Assembly: GCA_018267955.1 (NCBI GenBank) | Contig: JAFDXL010000002.1 | Location: 394,941 to 458,940 of the forward strand | DNA from: Bacteroidota bacterium | Lineage (GTDB): Bacteria > Bacteroidota > Bacteroidia > Chitinophagales > Chitinophagaceae | DNA length: 64,000 nt | Direction of reading: 5' to 3' | Part shown: piece after piece, positions 20,093 to 28,204 of the stretch | Layout: each line of letters opens with the position of its first letter | Position numbering within the stretch: the first letter of the stretch is position 1 | Position numbers and translations under genes: made by a program | Notes under the pieces: model-generated | Told to the model about the DNA's origin: nothing | Seen by the model: only the letters and a program-made list of their open reading frames with translations | Database searches by the model: none

Positions 20093-20584
20093 TTAGTCAG
20101 ATTTAGAAATAGATTGTACGGGTATCATCGCCTTCATACTAAAACCCAAGGTCTTTATATGAATGGTGGCAATGTTCCCTTTCACTTGTATCAGTTCTCC
20201 TTTATTCTCTTTAAGTGGGCCTTCCATCACCTCCACAAATTCACCGGGTCTAAAGTCTACGGTTATGTCCGCATTCTTATAGTTATCGAGGAAGTCTTTT
20301 ATAGCTTGTATCTCCTCTTCTCTTACCACACCGGGCTTTCCTACCCACCATAGAAAGCGAACTGCTCCATTGGTCATCAGCACTTTCACATTTTCTTCCT
20401 TATAGTCATCCATGAATACAAAGATGTATGACTTAAATACCGGTTCTGCAACCTTCTTTTTCCGATCGCTCCATTGCCTGATCTCTTCTCTTAGCGGGCA
20501 ATACACGCGAATGCCTTTAGCCTCTAACAGGCTCGTAAGCTTCTTTTCGTTACGGGGTTTTGTATGTAATACGTACCAGGGCAT
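20093..20584 (-). CDS. UpxY-family NusG-like transcription antiterminator
   Basis: 163 residues. The NGN domain starts MPWYVLHTKPRNEKKLTSLL, and the C-terminal KOW domain has FRPGEFVEVMEGPLKENKGE. It is much shorter than ribosomal-operon NusG proteins with extra domains, and is typical of UpxY/LoaP specialised paralogues in Bacteroidota polysaccharide loci. It should bind elongating RNA polymerase and suppress early termination across the roughly 20 kb of downstream genes. It lies after a regulator gene and before asnB, within the same operon, rather than as the first gene as in Bacteroides loci. Confidence 0.92.
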   Translation of the reverse strand: MPWYVLHTKPRNEKKLTSLLEAKGIRVYCPLREEIRQWSDRKKKVAEPVFKSYIFVFMDDYKEENVKVLMTNGAVRFLWWVGKPGVVREEEIQAIKDFLDNYKNADITVDFRPGEFVEVMEGPLKENKGELIQVKGNIATIHIKTLGFSMKAMIPVQSISKSD

Positions 20585-20589
20585 GTTTA

Positions 20590-21129
20590 TTATTTATTTT
20601 CCCACAACAGCAAATACTTCTCGGCTTCTGTGCCGTGCTTATGCTCCAGCGCTACCCACTCCGGAGAATCATAGGTTACGAAGCGCACCTTCCTGTCTAT
20701 CAGCTTCTCTGCCTTAGATACCATCTTTACCAGGTATTCCTTATCAATATCACCAACGAATACCAGGTCTATAATGCCGGTATCACGGCCTCTTGCATAG
20801 TCTCCCGTCAGGTACATCTTTTCCACACGTCCCATCCGGTCAATGATCACCTCAATGATGCGGTCGATCCCCACGTACTTCATCATGATGCTTCTCAGGT
20901 CGCCGAATAGGGGGTGCTTATCGTTCGCTTTGAACAGCTTTTTGTTACCCTTATTCTCCGACACCAGCATACCGGCATCTTCAAACCTGTTCAGTTCCAC
21001 TCTTATAGAGTTGGTACTCTCTTCAAACTCATCAGCCAATCCGCGCAAATAGGCGGTGGTACCGGGGTTTAAGAAAAACCTGAGTAGTAGCTTTATCCGG
21101 GTTCTCGATGAAATCAATGTCTCCAGCAT
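20590..21129 (-). CDS. Winged-helix regulator with nucleotidyltransferase-like domain
   Basis: 179 residues. Residues 1-75 form an ArsR/MarR-like winged helix (LISSRTRIKLLLRFFLNP, then TNSIRVELNRFEDAGMLV). Residues 95-170 resemble a minimal nucleotidyltransferase fold: YLTGDYARGRDTGIIDLVFV is close to the G-S-x-A-x-G...D-x-D motif, but the first metal Asp seems lost, so activity is doubtful. It ends six bases before the UpxY start. A strong dyad lies in its upstream gap. The arrangement suggests a locus-specific regulator; a nucleotide-sensing role is speculation. Confidence 0.75.
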   Translation of the reverse strand: MLETLISSRTRIKLLLRFFLNPGTTAYLRGLADEFEESTNSIRVELNRFEDAGMLVSENKGNKKLFKANDKHPLFGDLRSIMMKYVGIDRIIEVIIDRMGRVEKMYLTGDYARGRDTGIIDLVFVGDIDKEYLVKMVSKAEKLIDRKVRFVTYDSPEWVALEHKHGTEAEKYLLLWENK

Positions 21130-21183
21130 CTCTTTACTTTTATATTCATGGGCATGGCTTCGCCATTGTCAGTTACATTAAAA

Positions 21184-21220
21184 TGACAAAGAATGAGTAA
21201 TAAAATTACTCATTCTGTCA
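21184..21220. promoter_or_regulatory. Long dyad in the gap between regulator and ptmE-like genes
   Basis: TGACA, two bases, GAATGAGTAAT, AAA, ATTACTCATTC, TGTCA forms an almost perfect inverted repeat. It sits upstream of the winged-helix regulator gene (start 21129) and downstream of the nucleotidyltransferase gene. It could be an operator for that regulator or an RNA hairpin that stops transcription and is bypassed with UpxY help. No poly-T follows on the minus strand. Confidence 0.6.
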
Positions 21221-21256
21221 AATTATGCAATACCGCTACGGGTAAACTACAATAAA

Positions 21257-22309
21257 TTAAAAAGAAATATATTTAATATCCTCCTGGGCCTTTTTAAAGT
21301 CCTCATGCTTGCCGATATCAAGCCAATAACCAAGGATAGGGAAGGAAACCAGCTTTTTGCCACTCCGGATAAGCATGTCCATCAGGTCGGTAACGTTATA
21401 AAACTCTTTATCCGGTACCAGGCTTAGCAATTCCCGCTTTACTATATAAATACCTGCATTGGAATAATAAGTGTACCTAGGCTTTTCTTTCAGGGAATTC
21501 ACGAAGTTGCCTGTGTCCACTTCCAAAACTCCATAAGGTACTTCAACCTGGTAGCTGGTAGTAGCTACCGCCATATCTGCACCCGAACGGATAAAAGCCT
21601 GGAAGAAACCTTCATAATCTATATTAGTAAGCAGGTCTGAATTCATGACCATCACGTAATCATGCGCGTTTTGGTTGCACAGCTTTACAGAACCCAAAGT
21701 ACCTAAAGGTTTGTCTTCATGCACATACTCAATAGATATCCCTTTTGAAGAGCCGTCTTTAAAGTAGTCCATAATATTCTGAGCCAGGTAGTTGACGCTG
21801 ATGCAGATATTCTTGACCCCGTATTTTATCAGGCGATCGATATTATGTTCTAATATTGGCTTATCCCCTACCAGCAACATGGGCTTTGGCGTGTCTTTGG
21901 TCAAAGGCATCAAACGTTGTCCTTTACCCCCTGCCATGATCACCACATCAACAGGCACCACAGATTGCAGGCGTGTCAGGTTGAGTATATCGGTGATCCT
22001 GTGTTCTCTGTCAACAATAGGTATTACCAGGAAGTTGCGCTTACGCAGATCGTTGATGTCGGTAAGATGCAGTTCATCGTTGTATATGTATAACGGGTCG
22101 GGCTGGATGTAGTCGATGATCGGATTATTAAAATCGAGCCCTTTGATGAAACCACGGCGAAGGTCACCATCGGTAAGTGAACCGAGTAAGCGAAGGTCTT
22201 CATCAGCTACGATGAGAATAGGATCTACTTTCAGGTCGTTGAGCTTTATCAGCGCATCCCGAACTGATTGGGTATTATAGATAACGTGTCTTTGAATGTT
22301 CTGTGTCAT
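21257..22309 (-). CDS. CBS-domain sugar-1-phosphate nucleotidyltransferase (PtmE-like)
   Basis: About 350 residues. Two CBS repeats occupy about 1-115 (VADEDLRLLGSLTDGDLRRG, VDREHRITDILNL). A nucleotidyltransferase domain follows, with the signature VVIMAGGKGQRLMPLTKDTP and PKPMLLVGDKPILEHNIDR. The CBS-plus-transferase order matches PtmE, the glucosamine-1-phosphate guanylyltransferase of the Campylobacter legionaminic-acid pathway. Here it lies next to a LegC-like aminotransferase, which strengthens the idea of a GDP-amino-sugar branch, but the nucleotide cannot be fixed from sequence. CBS domains may sense adenine nucleotides. Confidence 0.85.
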   Translation of the reverse strand: MTQNIQRHVIYNTQSVRDALIKLNDLKVDPILIVADEDLRLLGSLTDGDLRRGFIKGLDFNNPIIDYIQPDPLYIYNDELHLTDINDLRKRNFLVIPIVDREHRITDILNLTRLQSVVPVDVVIMAGGKGQRLMPLTKDTPKPMLLVGDKPILEHNIDRLIKYGVKNICISVNYLAQNIMDYFKDGSSKGISIEYVHEDKPLGTLGSVKLCNQNAHDYVMVMNSDLLTNIDYEGFFQAFIRSGADMAVATTSYQVEVPYGVLEVDTGNFVNSLKEKPRYTYYSNAGIYIVKRELLSLVPDKEFYNVTDLMDMLIRSGKKLVSFPILGYWLDIGKHEDFKKAQEDIKYISF

Positions 22310-22330
22310 TACTCTTTGCTTGGCACGAAT

Positions 22331-22347
22331 AGCAGTAAGTTACTGCT
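22331..22347. promoter_or_regulatory. Short palindrome upstream of the ptmE-like gene
   Basis: AGCAGTAA-G-TTACTGCT is an odd-length palindrome in the 80-base gap between the LegC-like and PtmE-like genes. Its AGTAA/TTACT half-sites recur in the larger dyad at 21184-21220. Suggested to be a DNA-binding site rather than a terminator, because the loop is a single base. Confidence 0.4.
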
Positions 22348-22389
22348 TCGTTGTGTAAGATTATAGTCTTCCAGACAGTTACATGCCAC

Positions 22390-23532
22390 TTACGGCCTGT
22401 AACTGCTCGGCAGGTTTACCACTCTCTCCTCCAGCCATTCTGCATTCTTCAGGTCGCCGGTCATGCATTGCTCATACATCGGCAACTTATTCATCAGCCT
22501 CCATATTGGGCGCGTCATTACCTTGCTTCCGTTTGTTTGCTCCAGGAATGCATCTCTATGCTGCTGATCTTCCAGTACTACGGTATGCAACCAATTATTA
22601 GCTACGCCATCCTGTATTGGCATCACCAGTTTTATTGCCGTATTTTCAAAATAACCACTGTAGATATCAGCAAGCTCCTTCTTATTAGAAAGTATCACAG
22701 GTAATTGCTCTAGCTGCGCGCATGCAAGCGCTGCGTTCAGGTTGGGCATACGGTAGTTATAACCAACTGCATCATGCACAAATTCGTAAGGGTGCGGGAT
22801 CTTTGCTGTAGTTGATAAATGCTTGGCGAGTGCAGCGAGCTTTTCGTCATTGGTAACTATCGCACCACCACCACCGCAGGTAACCGTTTTATTACCATTG
22901 AAGCTGAATGTACCTAATAGCCCAAATGTACCTGTATGCTTTCCTTTGTAGTAACTGCCCAGTGATTCTGCGGCATCTTCTACCAAGGCTATATGATATT
23001 GTGCACAGATATCAGCCAACTCATCTATACGTGCAGGAAATCCAAAAGTATGCATCGGTACACAAGCTGCTATGCGGCGGCCTGTTTGCTTATTATATGC
23101 TGCGCCATCTCTTACTTCTGCATTTTCAGTTAGGAACGTTTTCAGGGCGTTAGGAGACAAGCCCATTGTATCGAGGTCTACATCTACAAATACAGGGATA
23201 CCGCCCGCATGGCTGATGGCATTTGCTGTAGCCACAAACGTAAGCGGTTGCGTGATCACTTCTTCATCTCTTTTCACTCCTGCAACGATCAGCGCCAGGT
23301 GCAGTGCTGTAGTACCATTAGTAGTAGCTATTGCATACTTCGCACCTGTTATCTCCGCCATCATATCTTCAAAGCGGTTTACATAAGCGCCCACCGAAGA
23401 AACGAATGTAGAATCTATGGTGTCAGCAAGGTATTTCTTCTCGTTGCCGCCAAAGTAAGGTGCATGCAGCGGGATGAACTCTTCAGGTGTATTAAAGGTC
23501 TTGCGTATAAAGCTGATTACTTCGTTATACAT
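22390..23532 (-). CDS. LegC-type DegT/DnrJ/EryC1 sugar aminotransferase
   Basis: About 380 residues of the PLP-dependent sugar aminotransferase family. TTNGTTALHLALIVAG is the phosphate-binding region, FVATANAISHAGGIPVFVD is a stretch typical of LegC-family enzymes, and FSFNGNKTVTCGGGGAIV contains the PLP-binding Lys. It would aminate C4 of a 4-keto nucleotide sugar. No dedicated 4,6-dehydratase is visible in the window, so the source of the keto-sugar is unknown. It overlaps the SDR gene upstream by eight bases. Confidence 0.88.
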   Translation of the reverse strand: MYNEVISFIRKTFNTPEEFIPLHAPYFGGNEKKYLADTIDSTFVSSVGAYVNRFEDMMAEITGAKYAIATTNGTTALHLALIVAGVKRDEEVITQPLTFVATANAISHAGGIPVFVDVDLDTMGLSPNALKTFLTENAEVRDGAAYNKQTGRRIAACVPMHTFGFPARIDELADICAQYHIALVEDAAESLGSYYKGKHTGTFGLLGTFSFNGNKTVTCGGGGAIVTNDEKLAALAKHLSTTAKIPHPYEFVHDAVGYNYRMPNLNAALACAQLEQLPVILSNKKELADIYSGYFENTAIKLVMPIQDGVANNWLHTVVLEDQQHRDAFLEQTNGSKVMTRPIWRLMNKLPMYEQCMTGDLKNAEWLEERVVNLPSSYRP

Positions 23533-24502
23533 TCTTATACTTATTATCGTCGGGGTTTATAATAAAGCCATCGTCCAGCACTTTCTTGATCTGTGCGATG
23601 CCATCCGGTACTTTGAACATCACTTCAAAGCCTAGTTTGTTCTTTATCTTATCGAATGCAACGCGGTAATCGCGTGGATCTTCGTTTTTAGATACGTACT
23701 TGATCTTTGCATCCGGGATCAGTTTCTGCACCTCTTCCACAATCATCTTCTTTTGATAGTTCTCTGTAGTATCACCCACGTTGAACACTTCAAAAGCCAC
23801 CACATCTTCGGGAGCTTCTATAACCTTCACCACAGAACGAGCCAAGTCGTACACATGGCAGTATGGACGCCAGAATTGCTCCCCAAATATTACCAGTTCC
23901 CTGCCCAGCGCCAGTTCTTTGGCAAACTCGTTCACCGTAAGATCGAAACGCGGACGAAGCGAAAGGCCATATACTGTAGAGAAGCGCAGGCAGGTAGGTT
24001 TACAATTATTATCCTTTGACTGGCCAAGCAGGAACTGCTCTACGCCTACTTTTGTTTCCGCATAAAGAGATACCGGGGCAAGTGCAGACTCTTCGGTAAC
24101 GAAAGAATTTGGATCTTCCATCTTACCATAGTTGCTGCAGGTAGAAGCAAATACAAATTTCTCTACACCCATTTCATTGGCAATGGTATACAACAGTTTA
24201 CTGCCTTCTACGTTTGTGCTTTTAGCAAGCTCAGGCTGCTGTGCGCAGGCAGGATCACCCACTATTGCTGCAAGGTGTGCTACGCAGTCAATCCCTTCCA
24301 TTGCCTTTCTCACATCCGCCTCATTGCGTACATCACCTTTTACAAATTCAAAATCGGGGTCGTTCAGCAGATCGATGATAGGCTCACCGCCGTACATAAG
24401 GCTATCCAATACCCTCACTTTAAAACCCTTATCCAGCAATTGCCTTGTTAAAACTGAACCAATGTATCCGGCGCCACCGGTAACGAGGACTTTCTTTAAC
24501 AT
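23525..24502 (-). CDS. Extended SDR nucleotide-sugar epimerase/reductase-like protein
   Basis: About 325 residues. The NAD site is VLVTGGAGYIGSVLTRQLLD and the catalytic Tyr-Lys pair is in SLYAETKVG. The segment FASTCSNYG replaces the S-T-D-E-x-Y-G motif of 4,6-dehydratases, so an epimerase or reductase is more likely than a dehydratase. Substrate probably a nucleotide sugar used by the following LegC/PtmE pair. It is the first gene after the putative operon promoter at 24556-24563, with a leader of about 45 bases. Confidence 0.82.
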   Translation of the reverse strand: MLKKVLVTGGAGYIGSVLTRQLLDKGFKVRVLDSLMYGGEPIIDLLNDPDFEFVKGDVRNEADVRKAMEGIDCVAHLAAIVGDPACAQQPELAKSTNVEGSKLLYTIANEMGVEKFVFASTCSNYGKMEDPNSFVTEESALAPVSLYAETKVGVEQFLLGQSKDNNCKPTCLRFSTVYGLSLRPRFDLTVNEFAKELALGRELVIFGEQFWRPYCHVYDLARSVVKVIEAPEDVVAFEVFNVGDTTENYQKKMIVEEVQKLIPDAKIKYVSKNEDPRDYRVAFDKIKNKLGFEVMFKVPDGIAQIKKVLDDGFIINPDDNKYKNV

Positions 24503-24526
24503 GTATGATGTATGTTTAGGTTTGGC

Positions 24527-24542
24527 ATGCAGTTATCTGCAT
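24527..24542 (-). promoter_or_regulatory. Leader hairpin of the polysaccharide operon
   Basis: ATGCAG-TTAT-CTGCAT is a perfect six-pair hairpin between the putative promoter and the first start codon. It is a candidate RNA recruitment or pausing element for the UpxY-type antiterminator; this is inference. Confidence 0.35.
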
Positions 24543-24555
24543 ACAACTTAGACAA

Positions 24556-24563
24556 CAAATATA
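24556..24563 (-). promoter_or_regulatory. Putative promoter -7 box of the polysaccharide operon
   Basis: TATATTTG on the minus strand matches the Bacteroidota -7 consensus TAnnTTTG. TTTA lies 20 bases upstream in place of the -33 TTTG element. The SDR start codon is about 53 bases downstream. Confidence 0.6.
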
Positions 24564-24634
24564 GTTAACATGTCCAGCGTAGCTAAATGAATGGCAGCTG
24601 TTAACGATTTAAAAACATCTCGAAAACAAATTAT

Positions 24635-25417
24635 TTACAAGACCGTCAGCTTGTTGTTGAGGAAGGGATACCTCTGTAACAAAGGCATAATGCCTGACTG
24701 CAGCATCTTTTGCATACCCTCCGCGTGCCTGATATGGTGCATATCGGTACCACAATAGTCGTACAAACCTTCTGCCAGTAGTTGCTCTGCGGCGATCTTT
24801 ACACCTTTGCCATAATAACCTGTCAGAGACAGCAGGTTTAACTGTAAGTAACAGCCCTTGTCTTTAATAGCCCTGTAAGCATCCATATTGCCATGATAAA
24901 ACATGTATCGCTCGGGGTGTGCCAGGATGGGCTTGTAGCCTTTGGTCTGTATGCGAAAGAGGATCTCTGAAAAGCGTATAGGCTCGAACATAAAGGATAT
25001 CTCTACCAATAACTGGTTATCCATTACGGTCAGCAGTTCTACCTCCTCCAGTTCCTGGATAAAGTGATCATCGATATAGTATTCAGCCGCGGCCCTTATC
25101 GGGATATGAATGCCGGCTTCCTTTAGCGCATTTTGAAGGATATGCAAACCACCTGTGATCGTAGTGCGGTTATTAGGATAATGATCGAACTTGATATGCG
25201 GTGTGGTAATGATCTGCCTATAACCCATAGCCATCAATTGGCGGATGAGTGTAATGCTATCTTCTACCGTTTGAGCGCCATCGTCTATACCCGGTACCAG
25301 GTGAGAGTGCATATCTGTGCCGATGAAAGACCAATCGCCGTAGCCGGCAGGGTTTTCAGGTGCATAATCCAATACACTGCTCTCCTTCTTCCTGAATCCG
25401 AATAACTTAGATAACAT
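24635..25417 (-). CDS. CpsB/YwqE-type tyrosine-protein phosphatase (PHP domain)
   Basis: 260 residues of the PHP family. Metal-binding motifs are visible: GTDMHSHLVPGIDDGAQTVE near the N-terminus, IITTPHI, PILAHPERY and CGTDMHHIRH. CpsB/CapC/YwqE enzymes remove phosphate from the tyrosine tail of BY-kinases, here presumably the Wzc-like protein at 13159-15513. It is transcribed in the same direction as the locus, 132 bases before the SDR gene, and may have its own promoter (box at 25507-25514). Confidence 0.92.
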   Translation of the reverse strand: MLSKLFGFRKKESSVLDYAPENPAGYGDWSFIGTDMHSHLVPGIDDGAQTVEDSITLIRQLMAMGYRQIITTPHIKFDHYPNNRTTITGGLHILQNALKEAGIHIPIRAAAEYYIDDHFIQELEEVELLTVMDNQLLVEISFMFEPIRFSEILFRIQTKGYKPILAHPERYMFYHGNMDAYRAIKDKGCYLQLNLLSLTGYYGKGVKIAAEQLLAEGLYDYCGTDMHHIRHAEGMQKMLQSGIMPLLQRYPFLNNKLTVL

Positions 25418-25506
25418 AATCGATCAAAAAAATTTGGGCTGCCTGATCCTTAACAGGATGATTAATGGTAATGCGGGCAGGCTGTTCTACTATATCGTTC
25501 AAGGTA

Positions 25507-25514
25507 CAAAATTA
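25507..25514 (-). promoter_or_regulatory. Putative -7 box upstream of the CpsB-like gene
   Basis: TAATTTTG on the minus strand fits TAnnTTTG; the start codon of the phosphatase is 90 bases downstream. No good -33 element was found at the expected distance. Confidence 0.35.
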
Positions 25515-25594
25515 AACAATAGGGTGCTGCTTTATAGCATTTTATTCACTGCTGAAGCAGGTTTTAACGGTATGATTTTTATCGCTCACTGGTT

Positions 25595-26191
25595 ATGGAT
25601 ACTATAGAAATAGTGATAGAAACGCCGAGGGGCAGTGTAGAGAAATATAGTTTTGACAAGGAGCGTAAAGTGTTCAAACTAAAAAAGATATTGCCTACCG
25701 GGATGAGCTTCCCTTATGATTTCGGATTTATTCCCGACACCAAAGGAGAAGACGGTGACCCACTGGATGTAGTGCTGCTTTCAGAATTTAAGAGCTTCCC
25801 CGGTTGCTATATGGATTGCCGCATTATAGGGGTACTAATATGCGAACAAGGCGAAGAAGGGAAGACCATTCGTAACGATCGTTATGTAGCTGTACCTTCC
25901 CTGTCAACGATGTTCAGGGATTTCAAATCTGTCAAAGAACTTCCGGAGGATAAACTGGATGAACTGGAGCAATTCTTCATTAATTACAACAGGATACGCG
26001 GCAAAAAATTCAAACTATTGAAGATTGCAGTGCCGACAAAGCCCATAAAATGCTGCGAAAACAATTGCGTAACGCCCATTCACATTAAGGCAAGTGCAAT
26101 ATGTTGTTATCATTTGCTAACAATGCTAACACAGAAATTTGTTAGCGTAAAAGATCTGAATTACTGTTTTCATAGTGTTCATAGTAGTTGA
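25595..26191 (+). CDS. ppa: Soluble inorganic pyrophosphatase with apparent 3' frameshift
   Basis: Family I pyrophosphatase: TGMSFPYDFGFIPDTKGEDG followed by DPLDVVLL carries the catalytic Asp residues, and GKKFKLLKIA is the conserved region near the C-terminus. It hydrolyses PPi to phosphate in the cytoplasm. After KIA the reading frame gives an unlikely Cys-rich tail. The -1 frame from about 26029 instead encodes SADKAHKMLRKQLRNAHSH and stops at 26086-26088, which looks like the normal end of this family. A single missing base (for example a G near 26029-26031) would restore it. The extra tail also contains an inverted repeat (26125-26146), as expected of non-coding DNA. Either a sequence error or a real mutation. 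Confidence 0.85.
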   Translation: MDTIEIVIETPRGSVEKYSFDKERKVFKLKKILPTGMSFPYDFGFIPDTKGEDGDPLDVVLLSEFKSFPGCYMDCRIIGVLICEQGEEGKTIRNDRYVAVPSLSTMFRDFKSVKELPEDKLDELEQFFINYNRIRGKKFKLLKIAVPTKPIKCCENNCVTPIHIKASAICCYHLLTMLTQKFVSVKDLNYCFHSVHSS

Positions 26192-26256
26192 TACAAAGTT
26201 ACTAAACGGGAAGCAAACGCTCAAAATAGACGAGGCCGTTACAGGCCTTTCAAAAC

Positions 26257-26285
26257 AAAAAAGGCAGCCAATGGCTGCCTTTTTT
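26257..26285. terminator. Bidirectional terminator between ppa and rho
   Basis: GGCAGCC-AAT-GGCTGCC is flanked by A and T runs on both sides, so it can stop transcription of ppa (plus) and rho (minus), which converge here. Confidence 0.9.
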
Positions 26286-26306
26286 GTTTACTATATATCG
26301 TTATAC

Positions 26307-27995
26307 TTACTTACCCATTACGGCAAGGAATTCTTCGTTAGACCTGGTACCCTTCATCTGCTGCAGCAGGAAGTTCATCGCTTCATCTGTGTGCATATCT
26401 GCAATATGATTGCGGAGGATCCACATTTTATTGAGCACTTCTTTACCCAGCAACAGATCATCGCGGCGGGTAGATGAAGACGTGATATCAATAGCAGGGA
26501 ATACACGTTTGTTCGCCAGTTTACGATCGAGCTGCAATTCCATATTACCGGTACCCTTGAATTCTTCAAAGATCACCTCATCCATCTTAGAACCAGTATC
26601 TATCAGGGCAGTAGCGAGGATAGTAAGTGAACCACCATTTTCTATTTTACGGGCAGCACCAAAGAATTGTTTTGGTTTTTGCATAGCGTTGGCTTCCACA
26701 CCACCACTTAATACCTTACCACTTGCAGGGGCAACGGTATTGTGTGCACGTGCAAGACGCGTGATAGAATCGAGCAGGATCACCACATCGTGACCTACCT
26801 CTACCAGGCGTTTTGCTTTTTGCAGGGCTATGGTAGATACTTTTACGTGCTTATCAGCAGGCTCGTCGAAGGTAGATGCGATCACCTCTGCACGAACGCT
26901 GCGCTGCATATCTGTTACCTCTTCCGGGCGCTCATCTACCAGTACTATCATCAGGTAACATTCAGGGTGGTTAGCTGCAATAGCATTGGCCACTTCCTTC
27001 AGCAACATGGTCTTACCGGTTTTGGGTTGTGCCACGATCAGGCCACGCTGTCCTTTACCAATAGGTGTGAACAGGTCCATGATACGCGTGCTGTAATTAT
27101 TTCCCGGGGAAGAAAGATTCAGTTTTTCGTAAGGGAACAGCGGAGTAAGATAATCGAACGGAACACGGTCGCGTATCTCATCCGGCAGTTTGCCGTTGAT
27201 CGTTTCTACCTTCAGCAGGGCAAAGTATTTTTCACCTTCCTTCGGCGGGCGTACCGTACCGCGTACTGTATCACCTGTTTTAAGCCCGAAGAGTTTTATC
27301 TGCGATGGAGAAACATATACATCATCCGGAGAAGAGAGATAGTTATAATCGCTGCTGCGCAGGAAGCCATAACCATCGGGCATCATTTCCAGTACGCCTT
27401 CGCTGAACACAACACCATCAAACTCTACATTGAATGCATTTTGCTGTTGTTGCTGCTGTTCGCGCCTGTGCTGGGGACGATTCTGATGCTGGCCCTGGTT
27501 AGCGGGCGCATGAGCAGGTCTTTCCTGGGCAACAGGAAGTGTTTCCTGCGGCTGCTGAATTTCTGACTCATCATTGTTCGGCATTACTATATCAGAAGCT
27601 TCTTCCTGTGTGGACTCTGCTTTTACTTCGTTTGTTTTTTCTTCTGCCTGCCATTCCATTTGTTTAGCGGCAGGGGCTGTACTGTCAGCTTTAGGTTTGC
27701 GTACACGGCGTTTTTTACCGTCTTCGTCAGCACCATGCTCTGCGGGTTCTGCAGCCTTTACAGGCGCGGCAGGCGCAGGGGTTTCAGCAGCTTCTGCTTT
27801 GGGTTTGCGGCCACGGCGTTTTTTGTTATCATCTTCCGTAGCATCAGCAGATTGGTTTAATGCTTGTTGATCCAAAATCTTGTAAATTAATGTTTGTTTA
27901 TCGAGGGAACGAGTGTTGGATATGTGCATAGCCTGTGCCAGGTCAACCAGCTCGGGCAGGAGCATATCATTGAGTTGGGAAATATCGTAAGGCAT
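26307..27995 (-). CDS. rho: Transcription termination factor Rho with long disordered insertion
   Basis: About 562 residues against about 420 in E. coli. Residues 1-45 are the N-terminal helical domain. Residues 50-190 are low-complexity, with two basic AT-hook-like stretches ([10 protein letters not shown] near 58-67, [10 protein letters not shown] near 94-103), acidic runs and a Gln-rich end (REQQQQQQN). The RNA-binding domain follows ([16 protein letters not shown]), then the motor with Walker [13 protein letters not shown] near 321-332 and [13 protein letters not shown]. It ends RNA synthesis as a hexameric helicase. Insertions of this kind in Bacteroidota Rho are reported to promote condensate formation. 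A bidirectional terminator follows at 26257-26285. Confidence 0.97.
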   Translation of the reverse strand: MPYDISQLNDMLLPELVDLAQAMHISNTRSLDKQTLIYKILDQQALNQSADATEDDNKKRRGRKPKAEAAETPAPAAPVKAAEPAEHGADEDGKKRRVRKPKADSTAPAAKQMEWQAEEKTNEVKAESTQEEASDIVMPNNDESEIQQPQETLPVAQERPAHAPANQGQHQNRPQHRREQQQQQQNAFNVEFDGVVFSEGVLEMMPDGYGFLRSSDYNYLSSPDDVYVSPSQIKLFGLKTGDTVRGTVRPPKEGEKYFALLKVETINGKLPDEIRDRVPFDYLTPLFPYEKLNLSSPGNNYSTRIMDLFTPIGKGQRGLIVAQPKTGKTMLLKEVANAIAANHPECYLMIVLVDERPEEVTDMQRSVRAEVIASTFDEPADKHVKVSTIALQKAKRLVEVGHDVVILLDSITRLARAHNTVAPASGKVLSGGVEANAMQKPKQFFGAARKIENGGSLTILATALIDTGSKMDEVIFEEFKGTGNMELQLDRKLANKRVFPAIDITSSSTRRDDLLLGKEVLNKMWILRNHIADMHTDEAMNFLLQQMKGTRSNEEFLAVMGK

Positions 27996-28204
27996 GTTAA
28001 AAATTCCTCAGTTTCAATATCTGATCTCTAAAATTTTCTATCGAAATCCTTATAATCCTCCTTTGATTACAAAACCGGAAAAAACCGGATACTTATAAAG
28101 TAAAGGAATGGGAAAAATTCAGGTTACTGAATAAAAGATTTGAACAACATAACGATGTTGTTAATGCAAGATTACTAATGTTTTTCTGAAAAACCAATAA
28201 AACA

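Noticed and set aside
21154-21166. ATGGC-TTC-GCCAT hairpin upstream of the winged-helix gene
   Set aside because: Only five pairs with no partner features; too weak to call as a regulatory site.
26089-26191. C-terminal tail of the in-frame pyrophosphatase reading
   Set aside because: Cys-rich, not like the family, and containing an inverted repeat; more likely non-coding after a frameshift.
26742-27566. Plus-strand ORF of 274 codons
   Set aside because: It is antisense to rho, whose protein is fully recognisable over the same bases; no known domain and no good start context.
28143-28162. AACAACAT-AACG-ATGTTGTT inverted repeat in the rho upstream gap
   Set aside because: It could be a leader hairpin of rho or the end of nearby transcripts, but has no T run and no known Rho-leader match; the 209-base gap 27996-28204 otherwise shows nothing clear.
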